Assembly: GCF_014201715.1 (NCBI RefSeq)
Contig: NZ_JACHFD010000009.1
Location: 62,001-126,000 of the forward strand
From: Haloferula luteola
Lineage (GTDB): Bacteria; Verrucomicrobiota; Verrucomicrobiia; Verrucomicrobiales; Akkermansiaceae
Direction of reading: 5' to 3'
Length of the DNA: 64,000 nucleotides
The position numbers and the translations under genes were made by a program. Of the stretch, positions 8,934 through 17,976 are shown in pieces. Numbering within the stretch: position 1 is the first letter of the stretch; every line of letters begins with the position of its first letter. Under the pieces are notes generated by a model. It was not told the DNA's origin and did not search any database. It saw nothing but the letters and a program-made list of their open reading frames with translations.

Positions 8934-9248
8934 TTAAGCGAGTTCGTCGGTTTTTTCCTCCATGTCGTATCCTTCGGCCGGAAGGCCAAGGAGCGGCAGG
9001 GAGCGGCGGACGATCAGCCGCGAGTAGGCTCCGGTGAGGCCAGCTAGTGCTGTCCAGGCGAGAGCTTCTTTCCAGCCGACGTCGGCTCTCGCCGGATTGC
9101 GTGGCGGGTCGCTGCGGGTCACTCCACGGTAGATCCAGCCTGCTCCCATGCGAGCTACCTTGGCTGCCAAAGCAGGAAGAAGGAACCCTGCACCGATCGC
9201 GATGATGCGAGCGCTTCGGTGCTGTGGAGTGGACGAGTGATGTTTCAT
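8934..9248 (-). CDS. DUF4235 family small membrane protein
   Basis: About 104 residues from ATG 9246-9248; the frame stays open to 9308 but the extra part lies in a terminator hairpin, so I use the internal ATG. It has a hydrophobic N-terminal segment (IIAIGAGFLLPALAAKVA), then PP-NPA-DVGWKEALAWTALAGL and a closing RLIVRRSLP, the pattern of DUF4235. Such proteins usually have two membrane segments and an unknown role. It is third in a minus-strand group with a YqaE-like protein and a lipoprotein. It converges on the dehydrogenase gene. Confidence 0.75.
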   Translation of the reverse strand: MKHHSSTPQHRSARIIAIGAGFLLPALAAKVARMGAGWIYRGVTRSDPPRNPARADVGWKEALAWTALAGLTGAYSRLIVRRSLPLLGLPAEGYDMEEKTDELA

Positions 9249-9255
9249 CGAAGTC

Positions 9256-9292
9256 AAAAAAAGCCGGACCGGGGGATCGAACCCCGGCCCGG
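9256..9292 (-). terminator. Rho-independent terminator after the YqaE-like gene
   Basis: An 11-bp stem (9264-9274 with 9282-9292, one G-U pair) closes a short loop and is followed on the minus strand by a run of seven T. It lies between the YqaE-like gene and the DUF4235 gene. The GGGGATCGAACCCC core resembles a tRNA T-arm, but no tRNA surrounds it. Confidence 0.75.
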
Positions 9293-9304
9293 TTTTGCCG
9301 TGTG

Positions 9305-9487
9305 TCAAAGAATGACGAGCAGGGCGTGAATGAATCCTGGCAGCCAGAACAGGAGGGTGAGAACTAGGTTCAGCAGGAAGCTTCCGTTGAGGCCTTCTTT
9401 CAATGCCACAGCGAGTGGCGGGAGGAAGAAGGCGATGATGATCAGAAGCAGCTTGTTGGTGCCGGTGGCAGTTGTTGGTGTTGCCAT
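9305..9487 (-). CDS. YqaE/Pmp3 family membrane protein
   Basis: A 60-aa protein made almost entirely of two membrane helices. The family pattern is clear: IIAFFLPPLAVAL-x-EG, followed by a loop and NLVLTLLFWLPGFIHALLVI. Bacterial YqaE and yeast Pmp3 are small plasma-membrane proteins linked to salt and membrane-potential stress. It sits 19 bases downstream of a lipoprotein gene on the same strand, so the two are probably cotranscribed. Confidence 0.9.
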   Translation of the reverse strand: MATPTTATGTNKLLLIIIAFFLPPLAVALKEGLNGSFLLNLVLTLLFWLPGFIHALLVIL

Positions 9488-9506
9488 GGTAAGTGGGGGT
9501 TAAGGA

Positions 9507-9791
9507 TTACTCTTCGTTGGCAGGCTCAGCTGGCGGCTCGGTGGCCGGGGCTTCGTTGTCCTCTTCTTCTGGGAGGTCGATATCTACGGTCGGAACTTCG
9601 ACTTCGACCTTCTTCTTGCCGACGGTTACGTCCGGACCTTCGACTTCATATTTGGGCAACTTGGTTTCGCCTTCCACCTTCACCTTCGGCAGCTCTCCGT
9701 CCTCGACTTTATCGACGTCGCAGGAGGTAAGACCGAAGGTCATGATCGAGGTAGCAAAGAGACCCAGAGTTGGAATGTGTTGGAGTTTCAT
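9507..9791 (-). CDS. Small acidic lipoprotein, unknown function
   Basis: A 94-aa protein with a lipoprotein signal sequence ending in a lipobox-like GLTSC (Cys about residue 24). The mature part is low complexity: alternating Val, Lys, Glu and Pro in valine-rich repeats (VKVEGETKLPKYEVEGPDV), ending in an acidic Pro/Glu/Ala tail. It is probably anchored in the outer or inner membrane and extended or beta-rich. It is first in the group with YqaE. Its pairing with YqaE and DUF4235 suggests an envelope-stress set, which is an inference. Confidence 0.75.
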   Translation of the reverse strand: MKLQHIPTLGLFATSIMTFGLTSCDVDKVEDGELPKVKVEGETKLPKYEVEGPDVTVGKKKVEVEVPTVDIDLPEEEDNEAPATEPPAEPANEE

Positions 9792-9968
9792 GTCGGGACC
9801 CTTTTTCGCAAGGGCTGTGCCACGATGAGTGAATGGGTTGTTAAAGTTTTGATAGGCAGCAAGTAACGGTTTTTCGGGGTGTGCGAATCCGGATCCAACT
9901 CATGCCGATTTCGTGCTGATTGCGACTCCCTCCCGTGCATGCATGCAATGCGCAATGCAGGATCTGAA

Positions 9969-11498
9969 CTACTGGATGGGTGCGAGCAGACGCGATACCC
10001 GGACACCCACCTTGAAGGGCCAAGACTGGCGGTCGAGGTCTTCAGGCCGAGCCCGTCGGCTATGGGAAAAATCCTCGCGCAGCATGGCTTCTACCTGGCT
10101 GGCAAAGCCGACATCGCGAATGCCGACTTGGAGCTCGAAATTGAGACGGAACGAGCGGTTGTCGACATTGGCGCTACCGATGGTGGCGAAGTCGTCGTCC
10201 ACCAGCAGCACTTTCTGGTGCATGAATCCCTTTTGAAAGCGCCAGATCTGGACTCCCGCCATCTCCAGTTCCCTGAGGTAGGAATACGACGAGTAACGTA
10301 CAAGGCTGCTGTCGAACTGTTCGGGAATGAGGATGCGGACATCAACGCCCCGTCGACCGGCGAGTTGGAGGGCTTGGGTGATCGGTTCGTCCGGAACGAA
10401 ATAGGGGGTGGCGATCCAGAGTCGCTTCTGGGCTGCGTGAATGGCAGCAAGGTAGTAGAGCGAGCAGGTTTCCATCGGGTCGGCTGGCCCGGTAGGAATG
10501 GCGATGGCTTCCATGCCGTCGGGGGTGTCGGCTGCCTTGGATTCGATGTTCCAATCGAGGTGATCGAGGATTTCCCCGGTTGCCCAGTTCCAGTCTTCGG
10601 CGAAGGGGACCTGAAGGCTGGTGACCACGGGCCCGGTGAGGCGCATGTGAGTGTCTCTCCACGGGCTCAGAGTCGGATGGAGACCGAGGTACTCGTCGCC
10701 GACATTGTGTCCGCCGACAAAAGCGGTCTTTCCATCGACGACGACAAGTTTGCGGTGATTGCGGAAGTTCAGTTGGAAGCGGTTGGCACCGCCGACGAGG
10801 TTGAGGAATGACTGGGCATGCACCCCTGCTTGGCGGAGAGAATCGAGGTAGCTGGAGGAGAGACCGAGGCAGCCGTAGTCGTCGTAAAGGAGGTAGACTT
10901 GAACGCCCTCTCGGGCTTTGCGAGCGAGCCGCTCGGCGAGTCCTCGCCCAGTTTCATCGTCTCGGATGATGTAAAATTGGACGAGGATGTAGTTTTCTGC
11001 CTGATCGATGGCTTCGAAGATCGACTCGAAGGTGGGCGACCCATCGACAAGGATTTCCGCCTGATTGCCATAGGTGACAGGCAGCGACGATAGGTTGGAA
11101 AGGGTTCCCATCAAACCAGGCAGGTCGGTGCGGGCAACATCGGCGGTTTTGACCGACTCGATCAAATGCTCTGCCATGGGTCGGAGGTCCTTGATGCCGG
11201 CTTGGCGGGTTGTGACGTAGGTCTGAAAATCGTTGTCACCAAAGATCATGTAGGCGGGAACGGCGACCACTGGGAAGGTGTTCAGTGAAATGGCCCAGGC
11301 GATGGCTCCTTGGGAGGTGCGGGTATCCATCACTGCGGAGATCGACTGGAAGAAGCCGATGATGTGCATGGTGATGAGGAAAAGCCGGAGGAGGGGACGC
11401 CGTCGTGCGTGGGCAAATCCTAGCCATCGGGCTGTGCGGGGATGGTTGAGACTCAGCCAAGAGGCGAGGCGGCGTGCGTATACTCGGGGGCCATGCAT
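9969..11498 (-). CDS. cls: Cardiolipin synthase (phospholipase D superfamily)
   Basis: About 509 residues from ATG 11498; ATG 11522 is also possible, and the longer open frame reading into the PP2C gene is not real. Two N-terminal membrane segments (LFLITMHIIGFFQSISAV and IAWAISLNTFPVVAVPAYMIFG) are followed by two PLD domains with complete HKD motifs: HRKLVVVDGKTAFVGG in the middle and HQKVLLVDDDFATIGSAN near the C-terminus. The enzyme joins two phosphatidylglycerols into cardiolipin and glycerol at the inner membrane. It follows the PP2C gene on the same strand by 67 bases. Confidence 0.92.
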   Translation of the reverse strand: MHGPRVYARRLASWLSLNHPRTARWLGFAHARRRPLLRLFLITMHIIGFFQSISAVMDTRTSQGAIAWAISLNTFPVVAVPAYMIFGDNDFQTYVTTRQAGIKDLRPMAEHLIESVKTADVARTDLPGLMGTLSNLSSLPVTYGNQAEILVDGSPTFESIFEAIDQAENYILVQFYIIRDDETGRGLAERLARKAREGVQVYLLYDDYGCLGLSSSYLDSLRQAGVHAQSFLNLVGGANRFQLNFRNHRKLVVVDGKTAFVGGHNVGDEYLGLHPTLSPWRDTHMRLTGPVVTSLQVPFAEDWNWATGEILDHLDWNIESKAADTPDGMEAIAIPTGPADPMETCSLYYLAAIHAAQKRLWIATPYFVPDEPITQALQLAGRRGVDVRILIPEQFDSSLVRYSSYSYLRELEMAGVQIWRFQKGFMHQKVLLVDDDFATIGSANVDNRSFRLNFELQVGIRDVGFASQVEAMLREDFSHSRRARPEDLDRQSWPFKVGVRVSRLLAPIQ

Positions 11499-11565
11499 GA
11501 TGGGAAATCCCCTAACATGCATCCTCCGAAACACCGGGCAAGCGGAGGAAGTCCGCGCAAATCCC

Positions 11566-12378
11566 TCACTGGACCTCGATGAGCAGGGCCGTGGTGTTGT
11601 CGCGGCCGGATTCGGACACGGCGTAGCGAACGAGCTGTTCGGCGTCGAACTCGCCGCGGGCCATCTCGTCGATTCTGCGGTCCCACAGGCCATCGCAAAG
11701 TCCATCCGAGCAGAGCAGGAAGCGATCGCCCGTTTGGTAGTCGACGCGACCGAATTGCGGGTCGAGGAACTGGGTTTTTCCGCCAAGGACTTGATCGATC
11801 ACGTTGCGTTGGGGATGGGTCCGTGCTTCGCGTTCGTTGATCTTCCCGAGTCTTCTGAGGTGACCGACCCGGCTGTGATCGTGGGTGATTTGGATCATGT
11901 CGCCGTTTTTGGGGAGCGAGTAGATGCGGCTGTCGCCGACATGTCCGAAGGCCATCCAACCCGGCATGAACCAGGCGAGGCTGAGGGTGGCGCCCATTCC
12001 TCGGCATTCCTCGTAGTGACGGGAGAGCTCGATGAGGGAGGCGTGGGTGGCGGAAAACACCTCGGCGAGCACGTCGGAGAATCCGGCGTCAAGCCTCGAT
12101 GCCCCGAGTTTGAAGCTGGCAGGAAGGAGTCGGGTGATCTTCTCGACTGCGATCTTGCTGGCGACTTCACCCGCCTTGGCGCCTCCCATGCCGTCGCTGA
12201 CGGCGAAAACGAAGTCCGCGAACTCAAGGCTGCCAGATCCATCCTTTCCGAGGTAACGGACTTCTTGATGATCAAAGTTCAGAGCGAGGAAGGCGTCCTC
12301 GTTGTTTTTGCGGAAGCGACCGACATCGGTGCGGCCGGACCATCGAAGTTGGGGAATGGATTGTTCCGGATTTTCCAT
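11566..12378 (-). CDS. PP2C-family serine/threonine phosphatase
   Basis: A 270-aa stand-alone PPM/PP2C phosphatase. Metal-binding motifs are visible in order: RTDVGRFRKNNEDAF at the N-terminus, VSDGMGG near residue 61, HVGDSRIY near residue 140, LCSDGLCD near residue 217 and GRDNTT near the C-terminus. Such enzymes use two Mn or Mg ions to dephosphorylate proteins in the cytosol, usually opposing Hanks-type kinases. No kinase gene is in the window. It is divergent from the glutamine synthetase gene. Confidence 0.9.
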   Translation of the reverse strand: MENPEQSIPQLRWSGRTDVGRFRKNNEDAFLALNFDHQEVRYLGKDGSGSLEFADFVFAVSDGMGGAKAGEVASKIAVEKITRLLPASFKLGASRLDAGFSDVLAEVFSATHASLIELSRHYEECRGMGATLSLAWFMPGWMAFGHVGDSRIYSLPKNGDMIQITHDHSRVGHLRRLGKINEREARTHPQRNVIDQVLGGKTQFLDPQFGRVDYQTGDRFLLCSDGLCDGLWDRRIDEMARGEFDAEQLVRYAVSESGRDNTTALLIEVQ

Positions 12379-12451
12379 ACGAAGGCAGTGCTCAGCCTGC
12401 TCGTGGGAGCGATGTCACTCTAGCGAAAAATTTTCATTCCGTGGTCGCGAG

Positions 12452-12467
12452 TGGCCCGCTATTTGCT
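12452..12467 (+). promoter_or_regulatory. Sigma-54 (-24/-12) promoter of the glutamine synthetase gene
   Basis: The sequence TGGCCCGCTATTTGCT matches the sigma-54 consensus TGGCACG-N4-TTGCW at all fixed positions except one (C for A). GG and GC elements are exactly 10 bases apart. It lies 111 bases before the glnII start, giving a predicted start near 12478 and a 5' leader of about 100 bases. A small hairpin (CCACG/CGTGG, 12476-12491) sits at the leader's beginning. Sigma-54 control fits nitrogen-regulated glutamine synthetase. Confidence 0.7.
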
Positions 12468-12577
12468 TCTTTTGTCCACGGGGATTCGTGGCCATTTCCC
12501 GTTGGGAGTCACGGATTTCCCCCATCCACGCGACTTCGCGTCACGCAAACCGACAAACCACCAAACAACCGACTACG

Positions 12578-13591
<1,014 letters not shown>

Positions 13592-13620
13592 GTGGATTCT
13601 TTGAACTGCTGATTCCAAGA

Positions 13621-13653
13621 CCGTCCGTCCCTCATGGGGGCGGGCGGTTTTTC
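13621..13653 (+). terminator. Terminator of glnII
   Basis: A GC-rich hairpin (CCGTCCGTCCC pairing with the GGGCGGGCGG arm, with G-U pairs) ends at about 13647 and is followed by a T-rich run. It begins 30 bases after the glnII stop. Confidence 0.7.
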
Positions 13654-13733
13654 TTTGGACGCGAGAGGGGATCCTGAGATCCCCCTCTTTGGCGGAGCGG
13701 TGAGCTCTTTGGAGAGTTGCTGGGGTGGGCCGA

Positions 13734-14486
13734 TCAGATCGAGCTGCCGCGAGGTGGCGGCGGCTCGTCGGTCTCGTCGGTCTCGTCGGTCTCGTCGGTC
13801 TCGTCGGTCTCGTCGGTCTCGTCGGTCTCGTCGGTCTCGTCGGTCTCGTCGGTCTCGTCGGTCTCCGTGGCTTCCGTGGCTTCCGTGGCTTCCGTGGCTT
13901 CCGTGGCTTCCGTGGCTTCCGTGGCTTCCGTGGCTTCCGTGGCTTCCGCGGCTTCCGCGGCGACATCCTCAGGGCGACGGCCACCGTGCTCGAGGAGGAA
14001 GATCACGTCCTCTTGGACTCGCTCGACTTCATCGAGCGGGATATTGGGGTCTCGAATCAAGTAGGCTTCACCGGTCTTGCGGTGTTCATAGACGCGAAGA
14101 ATGCCGCCGGGGACGGCTTGGGAGTCTGTTTCTCGAAGGAGTTTCTGCCGTTCGAGCATCACGGCGAGGATGTAGCGGACGTTCTCCGTATGATCCTCGT
14201 CTTCGTCGACCAAACGACGGAGGAGGGTTTCAGGGTCCTCCTTTTTCATGGGGTCCTCCTTTTCCGCCTGAGATGGTGGGAGGTAGACGGTTTTCCAGAA
14301 GGAGAATGGAACCTCGGACGGGGATTCCTGAGCATCCCACGCTTTTAGGGAAAAATCTTTCCGCAGGTAACCGGAGGATTCGGGATCAGGAAACAGGGCG
14401 GTGATGATGGTCTCTCCTTCCGTGAAAGGCTCCCCGGACAGGGCGCAATGACGGGAACGAGAGCGAATGTGCCAGGACTGGAGCAT
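13734..14486 (-). CDS. Conserved hypothetical protein with (EAT)n(TDE)n tail
   Basis: About 250 residues from ATG 14486; the longer frame starting inside lptF is not used. The first 170 residues look globular: an N-terminal SRSRHCALSGEPFTEGE segment, LRKDFSLKAW, a helical acidic segment (DPETLLRRLVDEDEDHTENVRYILAVMLERQKLL) and VYEHRKTGEAYLIRD. The C-terminal third (about residues 175-240) is a pure three-residue repeat, first EAT units then TDE units, ending in PPPPRGSS. No signal peptide is seen. It lies 13 bases downstream of the LptF/G permease gene on the same strand, so they are probably cotranscribed. The function is unknown. Confidence 0.75.
   Translation of the reverse strand: MLQSWHIRSRSRHCALSGEPFTEGETIITALFPDPESSGYLRKDFSLKAWDAQESPSEVPFSFWKTVYLPPSQAEKEDPMKKEDPETLLRRLVDEDEDHTENVRYILAVMLERQKLLRETDSQAVPGGILRVYEHRKTGEAYLIRDPNIPLDEVERVQEDVIFLLEHGGRRPEDVAAEAAEATEATEATEATEATEATEATEATEATETDETDETDETDETDETDETDETDETDETDETDEPPPPRGSSI
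13765..13962. repeat. Two adjacent 9-bp minisatellites inside a coding region
   Basis: Eleven exact copies of TCGTCGGTC run from 13765 to 13863. They are followed without a break by nine exact copies of TCCGTGGCT (13864-13944) and two variant copies (13945-13962). Both periods are nine bases, so copy-number change keeps the reading frame. On the minus strand they encode about 11 TDE and 9-11 EAT units. All six frames are open here, giving several false ORFs. Confidence 0.95.
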
Positions 14487-14499
14487 GGGAGGAGGGGCC

Positions 14500-15846
14500 T
14501 CAGGATTCGTTCGGGATGAGGCGACGCAAGGTTTGATAGATCGGGCGACCGGCGAGGCGACGCTGGAAGAGGAAGATGGCCAGCAGGCCGAAGAGGACGT
14601 TAGGCAACCAAGCTGCGACAAAGGGAGGGAGGTGGCCGGAATCGCCGAGAGTGAGAGAAATGGTGGTGGCGAACATCAGTCCGGCAGAGAGAAAGACGGC
14701 CAAGGCGACGCCACCGCTGGCGCCTCGACGGGAAAAGACGACTCCCAGCGGGGTGGCGAGGAGGACCATGATCAGACAGTTGAAGGGCTGGGCGAAGCGG
14801 TGATGCCACTGGGTACGGTGGGTGGCCCGGGCCGGAGAGACGTGACTTTTGGATTTGAGCCATCCCGCGAGGGCCGGGACGCCGAGTTGGTGAGCGGGGA
14901 GGCCGGGTTGAATGATCTCGGCGGGGGTCTCACGCCAATCGGAGACGATGTAGGGATCGGGGAGGTCGTGAACGAATTTTGGTGGTTGGCCGGCTTCGAT
15001 CTTGCGCATGACGGCGCCGGAAAAGCGCCATTGCTTGCGGACGGGATCCCAGGCGGCGGTGTCGGCGACGAGGCTGCTTTGGAGGCTGCCGTCGGGGTTT
15101 TCTTGAACGACGCGGACGCCAACGAGAGGAGCACCCTGAGTGAAATTGGCAGGGAAGCTCCGGACCATCCAGATGCGCGGTTTGCGGGGGTTGCGGAAGA
15201 GGACGTAATCGGCGGCGGATTCGCTGAGCCCGCGGGCGCTGTCGAGGATCTGTTTTTCGCGGGCGACGGAGGCAGGTGCCCATTGGAAATCGAGGCCCAT
15301 GCAGAAGAGCGTCGCGAGAAGGCCGGTGAGCAGGAAAGGGGTGGTGACGCGGGCGAGGCCGCGCCCGGTTTGAATCATGGCGATGATTTCCCGCGAGGTG
15401 GAGAGTTTGCCCAGGCAGAAGAGCAGGGAGAGCAACAGGGCGTAGGGAATGAGGATGGTAAAGACCTCGGGAAGGCGCGCGGAGTAGAGGCGCAGCATGG
15501 TGAGCCCGACGTTCTGGGAAGACCTCAGTTCGGAAAGGTTGTCCTGGAAATCGATCAGCAGCCAGATCATCAGGAGGGCGCTGAAGGCGAGGCCGAGGAG
15601 GACGAGGAATTGGCGGGTGACGTAGCGAGCCAGGGTGCCCCCGAGTCCATAAAACAGTCCGCCGAGAGCGGGGACGAGGCAGAGTCCGGCGAGGACCCAC
15701 GGGCGGAGTTGTTGGAACGTGGCGTCGGCGTCAGGAAAGCTCGCGAGATGGGTCGTCACGGCAGCCTGTTCCTGCGGCACCAGGACCGCCGCCAGGGCAA
15801 TTCCGGCGATGAGGAGAATGAGGCAGGGGAGAAATCGGCGGGACAT
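14500..15846 (-). CDS. LptF/LptG-family LPS export permease with N-terminal extension
   Basis: About 448 residues from ATG 15846. The core matches YjgP/YjgQ (LptF/LptG): a membrane segment pair, YSARLPEVFTILIPYALLLSLLFCLGKLSTSREIIAM, a periplasmic beta-jellyroll middle (roughly residues 190-330, with RIWMVRSFPANF and W-R-FSGAVMRKI), and three C-terminal helices beginning HHRFAQPFNCLIMVLLATPLGVVFSRRG. These proteins are the transmembrane partners of the LptB ATPase and move LPS to the LptC/LptA bridge. Two extra hydrophobic segments precede the core in the first 80 residues. LptB is not in the window. It is divergent from the DinG-like gene. Confidence 0.85.
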   Translation of the reverse strand: MSRRFLPCLILLIAGIALAAVLVPQEQAAVTTHLASFPDADATFQQLRPWVLAGLCLVPALGGLFYGLGGTLARYVTRQFLVLLGLAFSALLMIWLLIDFQDNLSELRSSQNVGLTMLRLYSARLPEVFTILIPYALLLSLLFCLGKLSTSREIIAMIQTGRGLARVTTPFLLTGLLATLFCMGLDFQWAPASVAREKQILDSARGLSESAADYVLFRNPRKPRIWMVRSFPANFTQGAPLVGVRVVQENPDGSLQSSLVADTAAWDPVRKQWRFSGAVMRKIEAGQPPKFVHDLPDPYIVSDWRETPAEIIQPGLPAHQLGVPALAGWLKSKSHVSPARATHRTQWHHRFAQPFNCLIMVLLATPLGVVFSRRGASGGVALAVFLSAGLMFATTISLTLGDSGHLPPFVAAWLPNVLFGLLAIFLFQRRLAGRPIYQTLRRLIPNES

Positions 15847-15942
15847 GGCTCGGTCGGCCCCAAAGGATGGACGGATCGGTCGGCTTGTAAAGGTTGCGGC
15901 GAGGGGAGGGAGATTGCGGAGGAGGATCAACTTCGGGCTTGG

Positions 15943-17976
15943 ATGGCGGGCGGCGGCGACGCGGAATGGCGGCCGATGATCGGACTTGCGGGAGAACAGG
16001 CGGCACCGGGCGGACTCGCTGCGGAAATTGCCCAGGCTTTTTCACCGGGAGGCTTGTTGTCAAAGTCGCCCGATTTTGAGTTTCGGCAGGAGCAATTGGA
16101 GATGGCGGTGGCGGTGGCCCGGGCGTTGGAGCAGCGGCGGTCGCTGGTTGCAGAAGCGGGGACGGGAGTGGGGAAATCTCTGGCCTATTTGCTGCCGGCC
16201 GCTCTCCATTCTCTTTCGAGTGGGCGTAAGGCGATCATTTCAACCCATACGATCAATCTTCAGGAGCAATTGGTGCGCAAAGACATCCCGATTGTTCGCA
16301 AGTTGCTGGGGCAGGAATTGCCGGCGGTGTTGTTGAAAGGGCGGGGGAACTACCTGTGCCCGGCGCGTCTCAAGCGTGCTCGCGAGCAAACACGGGATTT
16401 GTTCACTTCGGGGGAGGCGGAGGAGTTGGAGGCGATTGCTCGCTGGGCGGAAGCGACCCGGGATGGGACGCTGAGTGATTTGGATTTTCAGCCCTCGATG
16501 AAGGTGTGGCTGCAGGTGTGTTCGGAGGCTCATATTTGCACGGCTCGGTATTGTGGGCCCCGGGGAAATTGTTTTTTTCAGGAGGCGCGGAAGCGGGCCG
16601 CTGAGGCGCGGTTGGTGGTGGTGAATCACACTTTGTTTTTTGCGCTGATGGACACCGGCGAGCTGTCGGAGGACGGCCGCACGGCCGGTTTTTTGTTTCC
16701 AGATGACTTTGCGGTGCTGGATGAGGCGCACACTGTGGAGCAGGTGGCAGCGGTGCAACTCGGGCTGCGGGTGAGCCAGGCCGGGCTGCGATTCGATCTG
16801 CAGCGGCTTTACGACGGGCGACGGCGCAAGGGGTTGCTGCGGGGTTATGGCAACGCTGCGCTGTTCCAAGCGGTGGAGAATGCTCGAATGGCGGCTGAGG
16901 AGATGTTCGATACTCTCGGCGGAGCGGCGGGATTTGGGGAGTGGTCGAAGGAGTGGCGAGTTCGGGAGCCGGAGATTGTGCCGAATTTGGCGGCGGCTCC
17001 GTTGCGGGAATTGTGGGAGAGAATCGATGCGATTGCCGCGGAAACGGAGCATGAGATGAGTCGCAGCGAGCTGCAGGATGCGTCGCGGCGATTGCGAGAG
17101 GTGCACGGGTCGATTGCGGCGTTCCTCGATCAGAGGGACGAGGGTTCGGTGCATTGGGTGGAGAAGGCGGGACGCGACGAGAGTTTGTTTTCGATGCACG
17201 CGGCACCGGTGGATGTGGCGGATCGTTTGCGTCCGTTGTTGTTTGGAGAGGGCAAGACGTGCGTGATGGCGAGCGCGACCTTGGGGGTCGGAGATCCGGC
17301 GCTGTCGTGGTTTCGAGGGCGCGTGGGCGCGGAGGACGTCGAAGCACGGAGTATTGGTAGTCCTTTTGACTACCGGCGTCAGATGCAGTTAAAAATTTGG
17401 AAATCGATGCCGGAACCGAGTTCCCGCGAGTATGGTCCTGCGTTGATTCGGGCGATTGGTGACGCGGTCGCGATGAGTCGGGGACGAGCGTTCGTGTTGT
17501 TCACCAGCTACCGGATGATGCGGGATGCGGCTGCCGCGCTGCGGGATCGCTTTGAGCACGAGGGCTGGCGGCTGTTGGTGCAGGGGGAAGGGATGCCGCG
17601 GCACCGGATGATTGAGGTGTTCCGGGAGGAGACGGACAGCGTGCTGTTCGGGACGGATAGCTTCTGGACCGGAGTGGATGTGCCGGGGGAGGCACTTTCG
17701 AACGTTGTGGTGACACGCCTGCCATTTGCGGTGCCGGATCATCCTTTGACGCAGGCGCGGTTGGAGGCGCTGGAGGCTTCAGGAAAGAACCCCTTCATGG
17801 ATTATTCGGTGCCAGAGGCGATCTTGAAGCTCCGCCAGGGCGTGGGCCGATTGATTCGCACCGCGAAGGACTCGGGAATGGTGTGTCTGCTCGACAATCG
17901 AGTGCTGACGAAGCGCTACGGAAAGATCTTTCTGGATGCACTACCGGATGCTCCCAGAGAGATCGTGGGGGCTTGA
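15943..17976 (+). CDS. dinG: DinG/YoaA-like Fe-S superfamily 2 helicase
   Basis: About 677 residues from ATG 15943; ATG 15976 is possible, and the open frame reaching back to 14467 is a shadow of lptF. Walker A is GTGVGKS at about residues 73-79, and the DEAH box is at 260-263. Four cysteines (C139 in KGRGNYLC, C199, C204 and C210) fit the 4Fe-4S cluster of XPD/DinG helicases. Late motifs include LFGTDSFWTGVDVPGEALSNVVVTRLPF and RQGVGRLIRT. The protein should unwind DNA 5' to 3', including R-loops and DNA/RNA hybrids, during repair. It is divergent from lptF and its stop touches that of aroD. Confidence 0.88.
   Translation: MAGGGDAEWRPMIGLAGEQAAPGGLAAEIAQAFSPGGLLSKSPDFEFRQEQLEMAVAVARALEQRRSLVAEAGTGVGKSLAYLLPAALHSLSSGRKAIISTHTINLQEQLVRKDIPIVRKLLGQELPAVLLKGRGNYLCPARLKRAREQTRDLFTSGEAEELEAIARWAEATRDGTLSDLDFQPSMKVWLQVCSEAHICTARYCGPRGNCFFQEARKRAAEARLVVVNHTLFFALMDTGELSEDGRTAGFLFPDDFAVLDEAHTVEQVAAVQLGLRVSQAGLRFDLQRLYDGRRRKGLLRGYGNAALFQAVENARMAAEEMFDTLGGAAGFGEWSKEWRVREPEIVPNLAAAPLRELWERIDAIAAETEHEMSRSELQDASRRLREVHGSIAAFLDQRDEGSVHWVEKAGRDESLFSMHAAPVDVADRLRPLLFGEGKTCVMASATLGVGDPALSWFRGRVGAEDVEARSIGSPFDYRRQMQLKIWKSMPEPSSREYGPALIRAIGDAVAMSRGRAFVLFTSYRMMRDAAAALRDRFEHEGWRLLVQGEGMPRHRMIEVFREETDSVLFGTDSFWTGVDVPGEALSNVVVTRLPFAVPDHPLTQARLEALEASGKNPFMDYSVPEAILKLRQGVGRLIRTAKDSGMVCLLDNRVLTKRYGKIFLDALPDAPREIVGA

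Noticed and set aside
9263-9292. tRNA-like T-arm (GGGGATCGAACCCC)
   Set aside because: No acceptor, D or anticodon arms around it; a T run on the minus strand marks it as a terminator.
13765-13962. CRISPR or intergenic satellite
   Set aside because: Period is nine bases without spacers and the repeat is in frame within a plausible protein.
14467-15942. Upstream extension of the DinG-like frame by 490 codons
   Set aside because: It is antisense to lptF and the repeat protein; the helicase family begins near 15943.
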